Made by a program: the position numbers and the translations under genes. The notes below the pieces were generated by a model. The model did no database searches. It was not told the origin of the DNA and was given only the letters and a program-made list of their open reading frames with translations. From contig NZ_JAAKGV010000002.1 of the NCBI RefSeq assembly GCF_011043735.1, positions 124,001 to 188,000 on the forward strand: 64,000 nucleotides of DNA, given 5' to 3'. Source of the stretch: Methylobacterium sp. DB0501 (GTDB lineage Bacteria; Pseudomonadota; Alphaproteobacteria; Rhizobiales; Beijerinckiaceae). This document shows positions 25,636-34,692 of the stretch, in pieces. Numbering within the stretch: position 1 is the first letter of the stretch; each line of letters starts with the position of its first letter.

Positions 25636-26697
25636 ATGCCCGACGTGAGGACCTTCGTCCTCGTGACCGACAGGCCGGACCGCAGCGCCGCGATCGTGAG
25701 CGCCCTGCGGGAGATCGGGATCTGCGACGTCGTCGGCCCGGAGGAGACGTGGCGGGACCGGCGTGAGCTCGCCGGCGTCGTCTCCGACCTGACGCTGTCG
25801 CGGCCCGAGACCGACCACTGCCTGCGGACGCTCAAGCGCCATTTCGCCGGCCGCAACCTCCCGGTGATCTGCCTCCTGCGCAAGGCGACCCAGGACGCGC
25901 TGCGCCACGCCAAGAGCCTCGGGGCGACGGTGTGCATTCCGGCCTACGTGCCGCCCCAGACCGTCGCCGCGGCCCTCGCCAACCAGGTCGGGATCATCGC
26001 CGGGGGCACCGAGGCGGCGGTGCTCCAGGGAGTGGCCCGGGCCGGCGAGGCGCTGAACGGCCTCATGGCGGAGGCCCGGGCCGGCCAGCCGGTCCGGATG
26101 GGCGCCGTCGAGGCCGGCCTCGGCCCGATCCTGACCGCGGTGCAGGAGGGCGGCCTCGCCCGCTGGCTCGACACCGTCTGGACCCACGACGACGCCACCT
26201 ACCAGCACTGCCTGCTGGTGGCGGGGCTCTCGGCGCAGTTCGCCCTGCATCTCGGCTTCCGCCACGAGGACCAGTTCCGCTTCGTGCGCGCCGCGCTGAT
26301 CCACGACGTCGGCAAGGCCCGCATCCCGCTCGAGATCCTCAACAAGCCCGGCCGCCTCGATTCCGGCGAGATGGCGGTGATGCGCACCCACGCGGCCATC
26401 GGCCACGAGGTGCTGCTGGCCGGCGGCGAGACCGACCCGATGACCCTCTCGGCGGTCCGCCATCACCACGAGATGCTCGACGGCTCCGGCTATCCCGACC
26501 GGCTCGTCGGCGACGCGATCGGCGACATGGTCCGGCTGCTCACCATCTGCGACATCTACGCCGCCCTCACCGAGCGCCGGCCCTACAAGCCGCCGATGCC
26601 GATGGCCGACGCGATGGCGATCCTCGCCGCCATGGACGGCAAGCTGGAGGCCCGCCTGGTGCAGTCCTTCGGCGAGGCGATGGCGGGCGCCGGGTAG
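25636..26697 (+). CDS. HD-GYP protein with degenerate receiver-like N-terminus
   Basis: 353 residues. The C-terminal half is an HD-GYP domain: first ligands in YQHCLLVAGLSAQFA, the HD pair in ALIHDVGKARIP, HAAIGHEVLLAGG, and HHHEMLDGSGYPDRL, so c-di-GMP phosphodiesterase activity is expected from the family. The N-terminal 115 residues look like a receiver domain: an Asp in GVVSDLTLSRPE sits where the phospho-acceptor is expected, but the usual KP pair is replaced by IPAYVPP, and the early acidic pair is weak (VTDRPD). It may be a pseudo-receiver. ATG 25636 is preceded by GGGAGGGA. Confidence 0.88.
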   Translation: MPDVRTFVLVTDRPDRSAAIVSALREIGICDVVGPEETWRDRRELAGVVSDLTLSRPETDHCLRTLKRHFAGRNLPVICLLRKATQDALRHAKSLGATVCIPAYVPPQTVAAALANQVGIIAGGTEAAVLQGVARAGEALNGLMAEARAGQPVRMGAVEAGLGPILTAVQEGGLARWLDTVWTHDDATYQHCLLVAGLSAQFALHLGFRHEDQFRFVRAALIHDVGKARIPLEILNKPGRLDSGEMAVMRTHAAIGHEVLLAGGETDPMTLSAVRHHHEMLDGSGYPDRLVGDAIGDMVRLLTICDIYAALTERRPYKPPMPMADAMAILAAMDGKLEARLVQSFGEAMAGAG

Positions 26698-27017
26698 GAA
26701 TCGGGCTTCTGCGCGGGCCGTGTCCTCCCACGGCCCGTTCGACCGGCGCGACGGTCTTCTCGCCGTTCCATCGTCTCCCGGGGCCGTGCAGCCTCCGGTC
26801 GGCGGCCTTGAAGACGCGCCGCGGCCGGCCGATGCGCGAAGTTGCGCTTAGTGCAGGCGCCCGGCCCGACGTCGCGGCCGTCCCGTTGAGGCCCGGCCCG
26901 GGAGCGCGACATCCGCTGGCGATGGTCGATGCACGACGGGCCCCGGACCGGCGACGGGCGACACCCGGGCGGGCCGGCGCCGATGCCGATCCTGCAGGAT
27001 GGATTCATCGCCGGTAC
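26698..27017. other. 320-bp intergenic region between convergent genes
   Basis: Holds the hairpin at 26714-26737 and then GC-rich sequence without a supported gene. It separates the convergent HD-GYP and MocR genes. Confidence 0.5.
26714..26737 (+). terminator. Hairpin after the HD-GYP gene
   Basis: Arms CGGGCCGTG and CACGGCCCG with a TCCTCC loop, 16 bp past the stop codon, followed by TTCG. A likely terminator or 3'-end stabiliser, lacking a long U-run. Confidence 0.5.
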
Positions 27018-28487
27018 TTAGTTCGTTCGGACCGAGGCCGGCGCTCGTCCGATGTCGGCGGCGTCGAGGGCGGCCGCGAGCCGGCGGATGCCGGCGCGGA
27101 TCGTGTCGGGCGCGCTGCTGGCGAAGCCGAGGACCAGCCCGGCCCGGTCCGGCCGGGCGCCCGCCTCGTGGTAGAGCGGACCGACCGGGTAGATGCCGAT
27201 GCCCGCCGCCCGGGCGGCCGCAGCCATCGCCGCCTCCCGCTCCGCCGGCACATCCTCGAACCAGGCGACGAGGTGCAGGCCCGCCGCCGCGCCCGCCACC
27301 CGCACCCGCGTCCCGAAGCTCTCCGCCAGGGCGCCGAGCAGGGCGGTCCGGCGCTCGGCGTTGCGGCGCCGGGCCTGGCGCAGGTGGCGCTCGTAGCCGC
27401 CCTCCTCCAGGAGCCGGGCGAGGGCCGCCTGTTCGAGCCCCGGCGCCTGCCGGTCGGCGAGGCGCTTGGCCTCCGCGAAGGCATCGCTCAAGCCGGCCGG
27501 CACCACGAGGTAGCCGAGGCGCAGCTGCGGCGAGAGGGTCTTGGAGACCGTGCCGACATAGATGACGCGGCCCGCCCGGTCGAGGCTGAGCAGGGCCTCC
27601 ACGGGCTTCATGTCGAACCGGTACTCGCCGTCGTAATCGTCCTCGACGATCATGGCGCCGCACCCCTCCGCCCAGGCGAGCAAGGCCTGCCGGCGGGCGG
27701 CGGGCAGCACGCCGCCGAGGGGGAACTGGTGCGAGGGCGTGACATAGGCCAGGCGCGCCCGCCCGGCCGCCGCCAGGTCCCCGGTGCGCAGCCCTTCGTC
27801 GTCGACCGGGACCGGCACGATCGCCGCGCCGGCGGCGCAGAAGGCCCGCCGCGCCGCGCCGTAGCCGGGCTCCTCCACCGCCACCCGGTCGCCGGGATCG
27901 ACGAGGAGCCGGGCGCAGAGGTCGATGCCCTGCTGCGAGCCGTTGACGACGACGATCTGGTCGAGGCCGCAGCTCAGGCCCCGGGCGCGCCAGAGGTAGG
28001 CCTGGAGCGCCGCCCGCAAGCCCGGCAGCCCGCGCGGGTCGCCGTAGGCGAGCCGGGCCGGCCGGCGCAGCAGGACGGCGTTGAGCGCCCGCCGCCAGGC
28101 GAGCGCCGGGAAGTCGTCGCCCGCGAGGTCGCCGGTGCGGAAGTCGATCGCCGGCTTGGGCGGCTCCGCGGCCGGCGGCATCGCCATGATCCGCTCCCCG
28201 AAGGCGGAGAGGCGCTGCGGCGGGACCATCGCCCCGGCCGGCGCCGGCTCGGGCCGAAGGCCGGCGGCGACCCGCGTGCGGCTGCCCGGCCGGGTCTCGA
28301 GATAGCCCTCGGCGATCAGCTGGTCGTAGGCCGCCGTCACGGTGGTGCGCGACACGCCCAGCTCGGCGGCGAGGGCCCGGGTCGAGGGCAGGGCGGCGCC
28401 CGGCGGATAGGTGCCGTCGGCGATCTGCGCCTTCAGGTCGGCGCCGATCCGCGCGCTGACGGACAGGGTGCGAGCGGAAGCGTCCAG
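27018..28487 (-). CDS. MocR/PdxR-type GntR regulator with aminotransferase domain, non-canonical start
   Basis: About 489 residues. The N-terminal winged HTH reads LKAQIADGTYPPGAALPSTR then ALAAELGVSRTTVTAAYDQL. The remainder is a fold-type-I aminotransferase-like domain: YGDPRGLPGLRAAL, VVNGSQQGIDL, the PLP-region Asp in VEDDYDGEYRFD, and the Lys in GTVSKTLSPQLRLGY. The first ATG/GTG/TTG in frame is the GTG at 28355, inside the HTH. Family similarity continues to about LDASARTLS, where a CTG at 28487 follows AGAAGG by nine bases, and a stop closes the frame about 36 bp further out. I infer a CTG start. It is divergent from paiB, its probable target. Confidence 0.85.
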   Translation of the reverse strand: MDASARTLSVSARIGADLKAQIADGTYPPGAALPSTRALAAELGVSRTTVTAAYDQLIAEGYLETRPGSRTRVAAGLRPEPAPAGAMVPPQRLSAFGERIMAMPPAAEPPKPAIDFRTGDLAGDDFPALAWRRALNAVLLRRPARLAYGDPRGLPGLRAALQAYLWRARGLSCGLDQIVVVNGSQQGIDLCARLLVDPGDRVAVEEPGYGAARRAFCAAGAAIVPVPVDDEGLRTGDLAAAGRARLAYVTPSHQFPLGGVLPAARRQALLAWAEGCGAMIVEDDYDGEYRFDMKPVEALLSLDRAGRVIYVGTVSKTLSPQLRLGYLVVPAGLSDAFAEAKRLADRQAPGLEQAALARLLEEGGYERHLRQARRRNAERRTALLGALAESFGTRVRVAGAAAGLHLVAWFEDVPAEREAAMAAAARAAGIGIYPVGPLYHEAGARPDRAGLVLGFASSAPDTIRAGIRRLAAALDAADIGRAPASVRTN

Positions 28488-28600
28488 ACTGGCCCACCTT
28501 CTTCGTTGCGAACTGGCCGTTCAGCATGGGCCGGTTTCGGGCGAAGCACCAGGGCGCACCGCGATGGCGCCCCCGAGGACTCTCCGCAAGGTCTCCCCCG

Positions 28601-29227
28601 ATGTACATCCCTCCCGCCTTCCGCGAGACCGACGCTGCCGCGATGCACGAGACGATGCGCGCCGCCCCCCTGGCGAGCCTCGTCACCGCGACCGCCGCCG
28701 GGCTCCTGTGCACGCCGCTGCCGCTCCTCCTCGATCCGCACGAGGGCGAGCACGGCGTGCTCTACGGCCATCTCGCTCGGGCCAACCCGCAATGGCGCGA
28801 GCCCGCCTCCGGCGAGGCGCTGGCGGCCTTCTCGGGACCCGACGCCTACGTGACGCCGTCCTGGTACGCGACCAAGCGCGAGACCGGGAAGGTGGTGCCG
28901 ACCTGGAACTACGTCGCGGTCCATGCCTATGGGACGGCCGAGTTCTTCGACGATGCCGACCGCCTGCTCGCCGTCGTCACCCGCCTCACCGAGCGGCACG
29001 AGGGCGCGCGGCCGGCCCCCTGGGCCGTCGGCGACGCCCCGGCGGAGTTCATCGCGGGCCAGCTGCGCGGCATCGTCGGCCTGAGGCTGCCGATCGCGCG
29101 CCTGGAGGGCAAGCGCAAGATGAGCCAGAACCGCAGCGCGGCGGACCGCGCCGGCGTCGCGGCCGGGCTCTCCGCAGGCGACCCGGCGGAGCGCCGCGTC
29201 GCCGGGCTGATCCCCTCGGCGGATTGA
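28601..29227 (+). CDS. PaiB-like FMN-binding protein
   Basis: 208 residues. FMN-binding negative transcriptional regulator/protease-synthase family: YIPPAFRETDAAAMHETMRA at the start, LYGHLARANPQW, TPSWYATKRETGKVVPTWNY (flavin-contact region), and KRKMSQNRSAADRAGV near the C-terminus, all characteristic blocks. Described as a regulator in Bacillus, but the fold is a flavin-split barrel and it may be a flavoenzyme. Divergent from a MocR-type regulator, a pairing often seen for this family. ATG 28601 matches the family N-terminus exactly. Confidence 0.87.
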   Translation: MYIPPAFRETDAAAMHETMRAAPLASLVTATAAGLLCTPLPLLLDPHEGEHGVLYGHLARANPQWREPASGEALAAFSGPDAYVTPSWYATKRETGKVVPTWNYVAVHAYGTAEFFDDADRLLAVVTRLTERHEGARPAPWAVGDAPAEFIAGQLRGIVGLRLPIARLEGKRKMSQNRSAADRAGVAAGLSAGDPAERRVAGLIPSAD

Positions 29228-29309
29228 TCCCGGCGCGAGCGCCGCCCCCGGATTTGCACCCGGTACGAACCTTGCTCCACTATGCCCCGTGCACGAGCCG
29301 GGACGGGGC

Positions 29310-30206
29310 ATGGCCGAACTGCGAAGCCTGGAGATCTTCTACTGGACCGCCTCGCTGTGCAGCTTCCGCAAGGCGGCGGAGCGGATGCACACCTCGCAGC
29401 CGGCGGTGTCGCAGCGCATCGCCGCCCTGGAGCAGGAATTCGGCGTGACCCTGTTCGAGCGGCGCGCCCGCTCGGTCGTGCTCACCGCCAAGGGACGCGA
29501 CCTGCTGGCATATGCCGAGCGCTTCCTGCGCCTGCGCACCGAGATGATGCAGGTGGTGGCGGGGCCCGGCTCGGTGCGCGGCGTGCTGCGGCTCGGCGTC
29601 TCCGAGACCATCGTGCATACCTGGCTGATGCGCTTCATCGCGCGGATGAACGAGTCCTATCCGGGCGTCACCGTCGACATCGCGGTCGACATCTCGCCCA
29701 CCATGCGCGACGCGTTGCTCGACCGCGACCTCGACCTCGCCTTCCTGGTCGGGCCGATCACCATGCCGAACTTGGTGAACCTGCCGCTCTGCCGCGTGTC
29801 GCTCGCCTGGATCGCCGCGCCGCATCTCGATCTCGGCCCCGGCGAGGTGAGCCTGGAGCGCCTCCTGCGCCATCCCCTGATCACCTACCCGAAGAACACC
29901 AACCCCTACGTCTCGCTGCGCGAGATGCTGGCGCAGTCGAACCTGCCGCCGCCGCGCCTGCACAGCAACGCCTCGCTCTCCACCATCGTGCGCATGGTGC
30001 GGGAGGGCATCGGCATCGGGGTGATCCCGCCCGAGGTGGTGCGCCAGGACCTCGAGGCCGGCTCGCTGCGGGTCGTCGCCCCGGCGCCGGCGCTCCCCGA
30101 CATCGGCTTCACCGCCACCTATGCCAGCACGCCGGATTGCGGGCTGGCCGCCGCGGCGGCGCGGCTCGCCAGCGAGGTCGCCGCCTCGCCCGAGTGGCGC
30201 CAATGA
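29310..30206 (+). CDS. LysR-family transcriptional regulator
   Basis: 298 residues. HTH: LEIFYWTASLCSFRKAAERM, HTSQPAVSQRIAALEQEFGV, then LFERRARSVVLTAKG. The effector domain (about 90-290) has the usual periplasmic-binding-like fold, with LRLGVSETIVHTWLMRFIAR starting its first lobe. ATG 29310 chosen; a GTG at 29289 would add seven residues. The next gene on the strand is a DUF1445 enzyme, separated by an intergenic region with a LysR-like palindrome at 30258. This suggests local regulation, with the effector unknown. Confidence 0.9.
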   Translation: MAELRSLEIFYWTASLCSFRKAAERMHTSQPAVSQRIAALEQEFGVTLFERRARSVVLTAKGRDLLAYAERFLRLRTEMMQVVAGPGSVRGVLRLGVSETIVHTWLMRFIARMNESYPGVTVDIAVDISPTMRDALLDRDLDLAFLVGPITMPNLVNLPLCRVSLAWIAAPHLDLGPGEVSLERLLRHPLITYPKNTNPYVSLREMLAQSNLPPPRLHSNASLSTIVRMVREGIGIGVIPPEVVRQDLEAGSLRVVAPAPALPDIGFTATYASTPDCGLAAAAARLASEVAASPEWRQ

Positions 30207-30257
30207 TGCGACATCCGGACGAGCCGGCGGTCCTCCCCGGGGGGCGCGGCCGGCTGC

Positions 30258-30274
30258 GATAAGCAGGGCTTATC
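30258..30274. promoter_or_regulatory. LysR-type palindromic site
   Basis: GATAAGC and GCTTATC arms around AGG form a perfect 7-bp inverted repeat containing a T-N11-A core. It lies 79 bp upstream of the DUF1445 start and 52 bp past the LysR stop, and is a strong candidate binding site for that regulator. Confidence 0.6.
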
Positions 30275-30352
30275 GAAACCGATGCGAAATCGCGATTGGT
30301 GCTTACCTGCCTGTGATGTGATCATGGCGTATCCTTGAGCAGAGGAGTGGTG

Positions 30353-31153
30353 ATGACCCTTCCCTTCGACCGGGCGCGGATGAGCGGCGAGGCCGCCCGG
30401 CTCGCCTGCCGCAGCGGCGCCATCACCGGCTGCACCGCCGGCATCGCCGACGGCTACGTCCAGGGCAACCTCGCGGTGCTGCCCGCCGACCTCGCCGAGG
30501 AGTTCCTGCTCTTCGCCCAGCGCAACCCGAAATCCTGCCCGATCATCGGCGTCTCGGCGAAGGGCGAGCGCGCGATCCCGGAGCTCGGCCTCGACCTCGA
30601 CATCGCCACCGACATTCCCGGCTACCGGGTCTGGCGCGACGGCGAGGTGGTGGCGGAATGCGAGTCCGTCGCGGAGTTCTGGCGCGACGACCTCGTGGCC
30701 TTCGTGATCGGCTGCTCCTACTCGTTCGAGGCGGCGATGGCCGAGGACGGGCTCCCCTTGCGCCACGTCGAGATGGGCGTGCGGGTGCCGATGTACCGCA
30801 CGGGCATCCCCACGGCGCCGGCCGGCCGCTTCGCCGGGCCGATGGTGGTGTCGATGCGGCCCCTCACCCCGGCCCAGGCCATCCGGGCGGTGCAGATCAC
30901 CTCGCGCTTTCCCTCCGTCCACGGCGCGCCGGTCCATCTCGCCCGGCCGGACCTGATCGGCATTCCCGACATCGGCGCGCCCGATTACGGCGACCCCGTC
31001 GCGATCGGCGACGACGAGATCCCGGTCTTCTGGGCCTGCGGCGTCACCCCGCAATCGGTCATCGCCGCGGTGCGGCCGGCCTTCGCCATCACCCATGCGC
31101 CGGGCTGCATGCTGATTACCGACCGCCGCAACAGCGAGTTCGCCGTGCTCTGA
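30353..31153 (+). CDS. DUF1445 putative hydro-lyase (D-glutamate cyclase-like)
   Basis: 266 residues, soluble, cytosolic. Family blocks: [48 protein letters not shown], and a late [20 protein letters not shown]. The human mitochondrial DGLUCY C-terminal domain of the same family converts D-glutamate to 5-oxo-D-proline, so an amino-acid-related cyclisation or dehydration is possible; bacterial homologues are mostly untested. ATG 30353 has AGGAG five bases upstream. Located after a LysR regulator and before a branched-chain-type ABC system, which hints at catabolism of an imported amino-acid-like compound. Confidence 0.8.
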   Translation: MTLPFDRARMSGEAARLACRSGAITGCTAGIADGYVQGNLAVLPADLAEEFLLFAQRNPKSCPIIGVSAKGERAIPELGLDLDIATDIPGYRVWRDGEVVAECESVAEFWRDDLVAFVIGCSYSFEAAMAEDGLPLRHVEMGVRVPMYRTGIPTAPAGRFAGPMVVSMRPLTPAQAIRAVQITSRFPSVHGAPVHLARPDLIGIPDIGAPDYGDPVAIGDDEIPVFWACGVTPQSVIAAVRPAFAITHAPGCMLITDRRNSEFAVL

Positions 31154-31315
31154 AAGATGTCCCCGATCCTTTCGTCTTAGATCCGTGTTGAATTCATCCC
31201 GGACTCTTGTTCGCGTATCATTTTCGCCGTCGGGCTGGCGACAGCATCGACACGGGCTTTTCAAAGCCGGCGGAATGAGGCTTAGAGGAAGTCCCCGTCG
31301 CCCGGAGGCCAGCGC

Positions 31316-32566
31316 ATGATTCGTCGTCGAGAACTCTTGGTGGGGGCCGGCGCCCTCTCTCTCGTCACCGCACGCGGCGCGCCCGCCCGCGCGGCGGCGC
31401 CGGAGGTGGTGGTCGGCGTGCTCTACGCCATGTCGGGGGCGAGCGCGCAGGTGGGCGTCGATGCCCGCCACGCCATCGAGACGGCGCTGGACCTCATCAA
31501 CAACGACCACGACCTCGACCTGCCGGGCGCCAAGGGCGCAGGCCTTGCCGGCATGGGCGGTGCGAAGATCCGCCTCGTCTTCGCCGACCATCAGGCCGAC
31601 CCGCAGAAAGGGCGCGCCGAGGCCGAGCGCCTCATCACCCAGGACAAGGTCTCGGCCCTCGTCGGCTGCTACCAGTCGGCGGTCTCGGCCACGGTCAGCG
31701 CCACCGCCGAGCGCTACGGCGTGCCCTTCGTCTGCGCCGATTCCTCGTCGCCGAGCCTGCACCGCAAGGGCCTGAAGTACTTCTTCCGCCCGGCCGCCCA
31801 CGACGAGATGTTCTCGACCGCGATGTTCGATTTCCTGGATTCCCAGCGCAAGCAGGGCCAGAAGGTCGATTCCGTCGCCCTCTTCTTCGAGGATACGATC
31901 TACGGCGTCGATTCGTCCACGGTGCAGCGCAAGCTGGCGGCCGAGCGCGGCTACAAGCTCGTCGCCGACGTGAAGTACAAGAGCAACTCGCCCTCGCTGA
32001 CCGCCGAGGTGCAGCAGCTCAAGACCGCGAACGCCGACGTTCTGCTGCCGACGAGCTACACCACCGACGCGATCCTGCTGACGAAGACCATGGCCGAGCT
32101 CGGCTACAAGCCGAAGAGCATCATCGCCCAGGCCGCCGGCTTCTCCGAGAAGGTCACCTACGACGCGGTCGGCGACAAGCTCCAGGGCCTGATCTCCCGC
32201 GGCAGCTTCTCCCTCGACCTCGCCGCCAAGCGCCCGATGGTCGCGACCGTCAACAACATGTACAAGGCACGGGCCGGCCGCGACCTCAACGACAATTCCT
32301 CGCGCCAGTTCATGGCGATGGTCGTGCTGGCCGACGCCCTCGACCGCGCCGGCTCGACCGACGGCCAGAAGATCCGTGCCGCGCTCGCCGCCACCGACAT
32401 TCCGGGCACCCGCACGGTGATGCCCTGGACCAAGGTGGCCTTCGGTCCCGACGGCCAGAACACCTTCGCCGACCCGGTGCTGCTGCAATGGGTCGGCGAC
32501 AAGTTCGTCACGGTCTTCCCGGAAGCCGCCGCGGCGGCGCCGGCGAAGTGGCCGATGAACGCGTGA
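31316..32566 (+). CDS. HAAT-family ABC transporter substrate-binding protein
   Basis: 416 residues. A Tat-like signal (IRRRELLVGAGALSLVTARG) and a type I periplasmic-binding fold: EVVVGVLYAMSGASAQVGVD, ALVGCYQSAVSATVSATAER, VPFVCADSSSPSLHRKG. ATG 31316 has GGAGG upstream. It heads a five-gene branched-chain-amino-acid-type importer reading through to 36117, so it is the periplasmic receptor for that system. The ligand is not predictable; it does not resemble UrtA (urea). Confidence 0.88.
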   Translation: MIRRRELLVGAGALSLVTARGAPARAAAPEVVVGVLYAMSGASAQVGVDARHAIETALDLINNDHDLDLPGAKGAGLAGMGGAKIRLVFADHQADPQKGRAEAERLITQDKVSALVGCYQSAVSATVSATAERYGVPFVCADSSSPSLHRKGLKYFFRPAAHDEMFSTAMFDFLDSQRKQGQKVDSVALFFEDTIYGVDSSTVQRKLAAERGYKLVADVKYKSNSPSLTAEVQQLKTANADVLLPTSYTTDAILLTKTMAELGYKPKSIIAQAAGFSEKVTYDAVGDKLQGLISRGSFSLDLAAKRPMVATVNNMYKARAGRDLNDNSSRQFMAMVVLADALDRAGSTDGQKIRAALAATDIPGTRTVMPWTKVAFGPDGQNTFADPVLLQWVGDKFVTVFPEAAAAAPAKWPMNA

Positions 32567-32575
32567 GCGGACTCT

Positions 32576-32704
32576 TCCCCTCCCCCTTGGGGGGGAGGGT
32601 CAGGGGTGGGGGTGGTGCCGCGTATGGCTCGGCGGTGCCTCCTGCACCACCCCACGCGGGATCTTCGACCCCCCTTACCCCTCCCCCACAAGGGGGAGGG
32701 GAGG
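32576..32704. repeat. Inverted pair of G/C-polar repeat elements
   Basis: Copy 1 (32576-32618) reads CCCCTCCCCCTTGGGGGGG followed by AGGGTCAGGGGTGGG. Copy 2 (32667-32704) is its reverse complement with small changes (CCCCCACAAGGGGGAGGGG). They fill most of the gap between the binding-protein and first permease genes and would form a large mRNA hairpin there. Confidence 0.75.
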
Positions 32705-32772
32705 CGTTCCCTTCTGATGCGACGGTGCTCGTTCGCACCTTCCGGAAGCCCCCACCCGGAGCCCCTTTCCCC

Positions 32773-33651
32773 ATGACGACGCAAGCCCTGGTGCAGGTGC
32801 TGGCGAGCGGCCTCCTGATGGGCTTGATCTACGCCCTGATCGCGGTCGGACTCTCGCTGATCTTCGGCCTGATGGACGTTGTGAACTTCGCCCATGGCGA
32901 GTTCCTGATGCTGGCCATGTACGCGACCTTCGGGCTGGTGCTGGTGACCCATCTCGACCCGGTGGTGCTGATGCCGCTGGTCGCGGGCCTGCTCTTCGTG
33001 CTCGGCGCCGCCGCCTATATGGGCGTGGTGCGCTTCGCCATGCGGGCCAAGGCCAACCAGGGCATGGTGCAGATCTTCGCGACCTTCGGGCTCGCGATCC
33101 TGCTCCAGGGCGCCGCCCAGTACCTGTTCACGCCGGATTACCGCAACGTCCAGAACACGTGGCTCGGCGGGCGCACCCTCGATCTCGGCGGCGTCTTCCT
33201 GCCCTGGCCGCAGATCTTCGGCGCCTTCGTCTCGCTCGCCGCCTTCGGGGGCCTGCACCTGCTGATGAGCCGCACCGATTTCGGCCGCGCGCTGGAGGCG
33301 ACGCGCGAGGACCAGGGCGCGGTGGCGCTGGTGGGCATCGACCGCAACCGGGTCTTCGCCCTCGGCTGGGGCTTGGGGGCCGCCCTCGTCGGCCTCGCCG
33401 GCGCCGTGCTGGCGATCTTCTACTACATCCACCCCCAGGTCGGCGCGAGCTTCGCGCTCATCGCCTACGTCACGGTGGCGCTCGGGGGCTTCGGCAGCGT
33501 GGCGGGCGCCTTGGTCGCCGGGATCATCGTCGGCCTCGTCGAGGCCTTCACGGCGGTGATCCTGCCGCCGGCGCTGAAATCCGTCGGCGTCTACGCCCTC
33601 TACCTCGCGGTGGTGTTCGTGCGGCCGCAAGGCCTGTTCGGGAGGCTCTAG
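32773..33651 (+). CDS. HAAT-type ABC transporter permease (LivH family)
   Basis: 292-residue inner-membrane permease. LLMGLIYALIAVGLSLIFGL, then VVNFAHGEFLMLAMYATFGL, is the family signature. It probably spans the membrane about eight times. ATG 32773 follows the repeat-filled gap. The next permease gene begins at the base immediately after its stop. Forms the channel with the following LivM-type subunit. Confidence 0.9.
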   Translation: MTTQALVQVLASGLLMGLIYALIAVGLSLIFGLMDVVNFAHGEFLMLAMYATFGLVLVTHLDPVVLMPLVAGLLFVLGAAAYMGVVRFAMRAKANQGMVQIFATFGLAILLQGAAQYLFTPDYRNVQNTWLGGRTLDLGGVFLPWPQIFGAFVSLAAFGGLHLLMSRTDFGRALEATREDQGAVALVGIDRNRVFALGWGLGAALVGLAGAVLAIFYYIHPQVGASFALIAYVTVALGGFGSVAGALVAGIIVGLVEAFTAVILPPALKSVGVYALYLAVVFVRPQGLFGRL

Positions 33652-34692
33652 ATGACCACGCTGACCACCGCCCTCGCGCCGGGAGCGAGCCTCGCCCGCG
33701 CCGAGGCGAGCTACGCGGCCAGGCGCCGGCGCAAGCTGGTCGTCGCCGCCCTGGTCTTCGCCGGCCTCGCCGCGCTCCCCTACGGCATCCGCGACGTCTA
33801 CCTGCAGAACGTCCTGATCCTGACCCTGATGTACGCCGCGCTCTCGCAGAGCTGGAACATCCTCGGGGGCTATTGCGGCCAGGTCTCGCTCGGCCACGCG
33901 CTCTATTTCGGCCTCGGCGCCTACGCGACCTCGGTGCTGTTCGTGAATTACGGCGTGCTGCCGTGGTTCGGCATGCTGGCCGGCGGCGCCCTCTCGGCGG
34001 CGGTAGCGCTGATCCTCGGCTATCCGTGCTTTCGCCTGGCCGGCCACTATTTCTCGATCGCCACCATCGTGATCGCGGAGATCGGCCTGCTGCTCGTCCA
34101 CAACTGGGACTTCGTCGGCGGCGCCATGGGCATCCAGTGGCCGTTCAACCCCGATTCCTGGTGGACGCTCCAGTTCGCCCGCGACAAGATCCCCTACGTC
34201 CACTTCGCCGTCGGCTTCCTCGCCGTGGTCTGGTTCGTGACCTGGCTGATCGAGGGCTCGCGCTGGGGGTATTGGTGGCGCGCGGTCAAGGACGACGCCC
34301 AGGCCGCCGAGAGCCTCGGCGTCGAGGTGTTTCGCTCCAAGATGGCGGCCGCCGCCGTCTCGGCCTTCTTCACCGCCATCGGCGGCGGCTTCTATGCCGC
34401 TTACGTCTCCTACATCGATCCCGAGAGCGTGATGAGCTTCCGCTTCTCGCTGCTCTTCGCCCTGCCGGCGGTGCTCGGCGGCATCGGCACCCTGTGGGGG
34501 CCGCTCGTGGGGGCGGCGATCCTGATCCCGCTCACAGAGATCAGCCGCTCCTATCTCGGCGGCAGCGGCAACGGCCTCGACCTGATGCTCTACGGCGTCC
34601 TCGTGATGGTGGTGGCGCTCGCCCGGCCCGAGGGCGTGCTCAGCCTGTTCCGCCGCACCCGCAAGGCCCGCAACGAGGAGGCCACTCCGTGA
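33652..34692 (+). CDS. HAAT-type ABC transporter permease (LivM family)
   Basis: 346 residues. NVLILTLMYAALSQSWNILG and GYCGQVSLGHALYFGLGAYA mark the LivM family; GEIGL-type and EAA-like loops follow, including RWWRAVKDDAQAAESLGVEV. Partner of the LivH-type subunit. Start codon abuts the preceding stop; its own stop overlaps the GTG start of the following ATPase (GTGA), so the genes are translationally coupled. Confidence 0.9.
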   Translation: MTTLTTALAPGASLARAEASYAARRRRKLVVAALVFAGLAALPYGIRDVYLQNVLILTLMYAALSQSWNILGGYCGQVSLGHALYFGLGAYATSVLFVNYGVLPWFGMLAGGALSAAVALILGYPCFRLAGHYFSIATIVIAEIGLLLVHNWDFVGGAMGIQWPFNPDSWWTLQFARDKIPYVHFAVGFLAVVWFVTWLIEGSRWGYWWRAVKDDAQAAESLGVEVFRSKMAAAAVSAFFTAIGGGFYAAYVSYIDPESVMSFRFSLLFALPAVLGGIGTLWGPLVGAAILIPLTEISRSYLGGSGNGLDLMLYGVLVMVVALARPEGVLSLFRRTRKARNEEATP

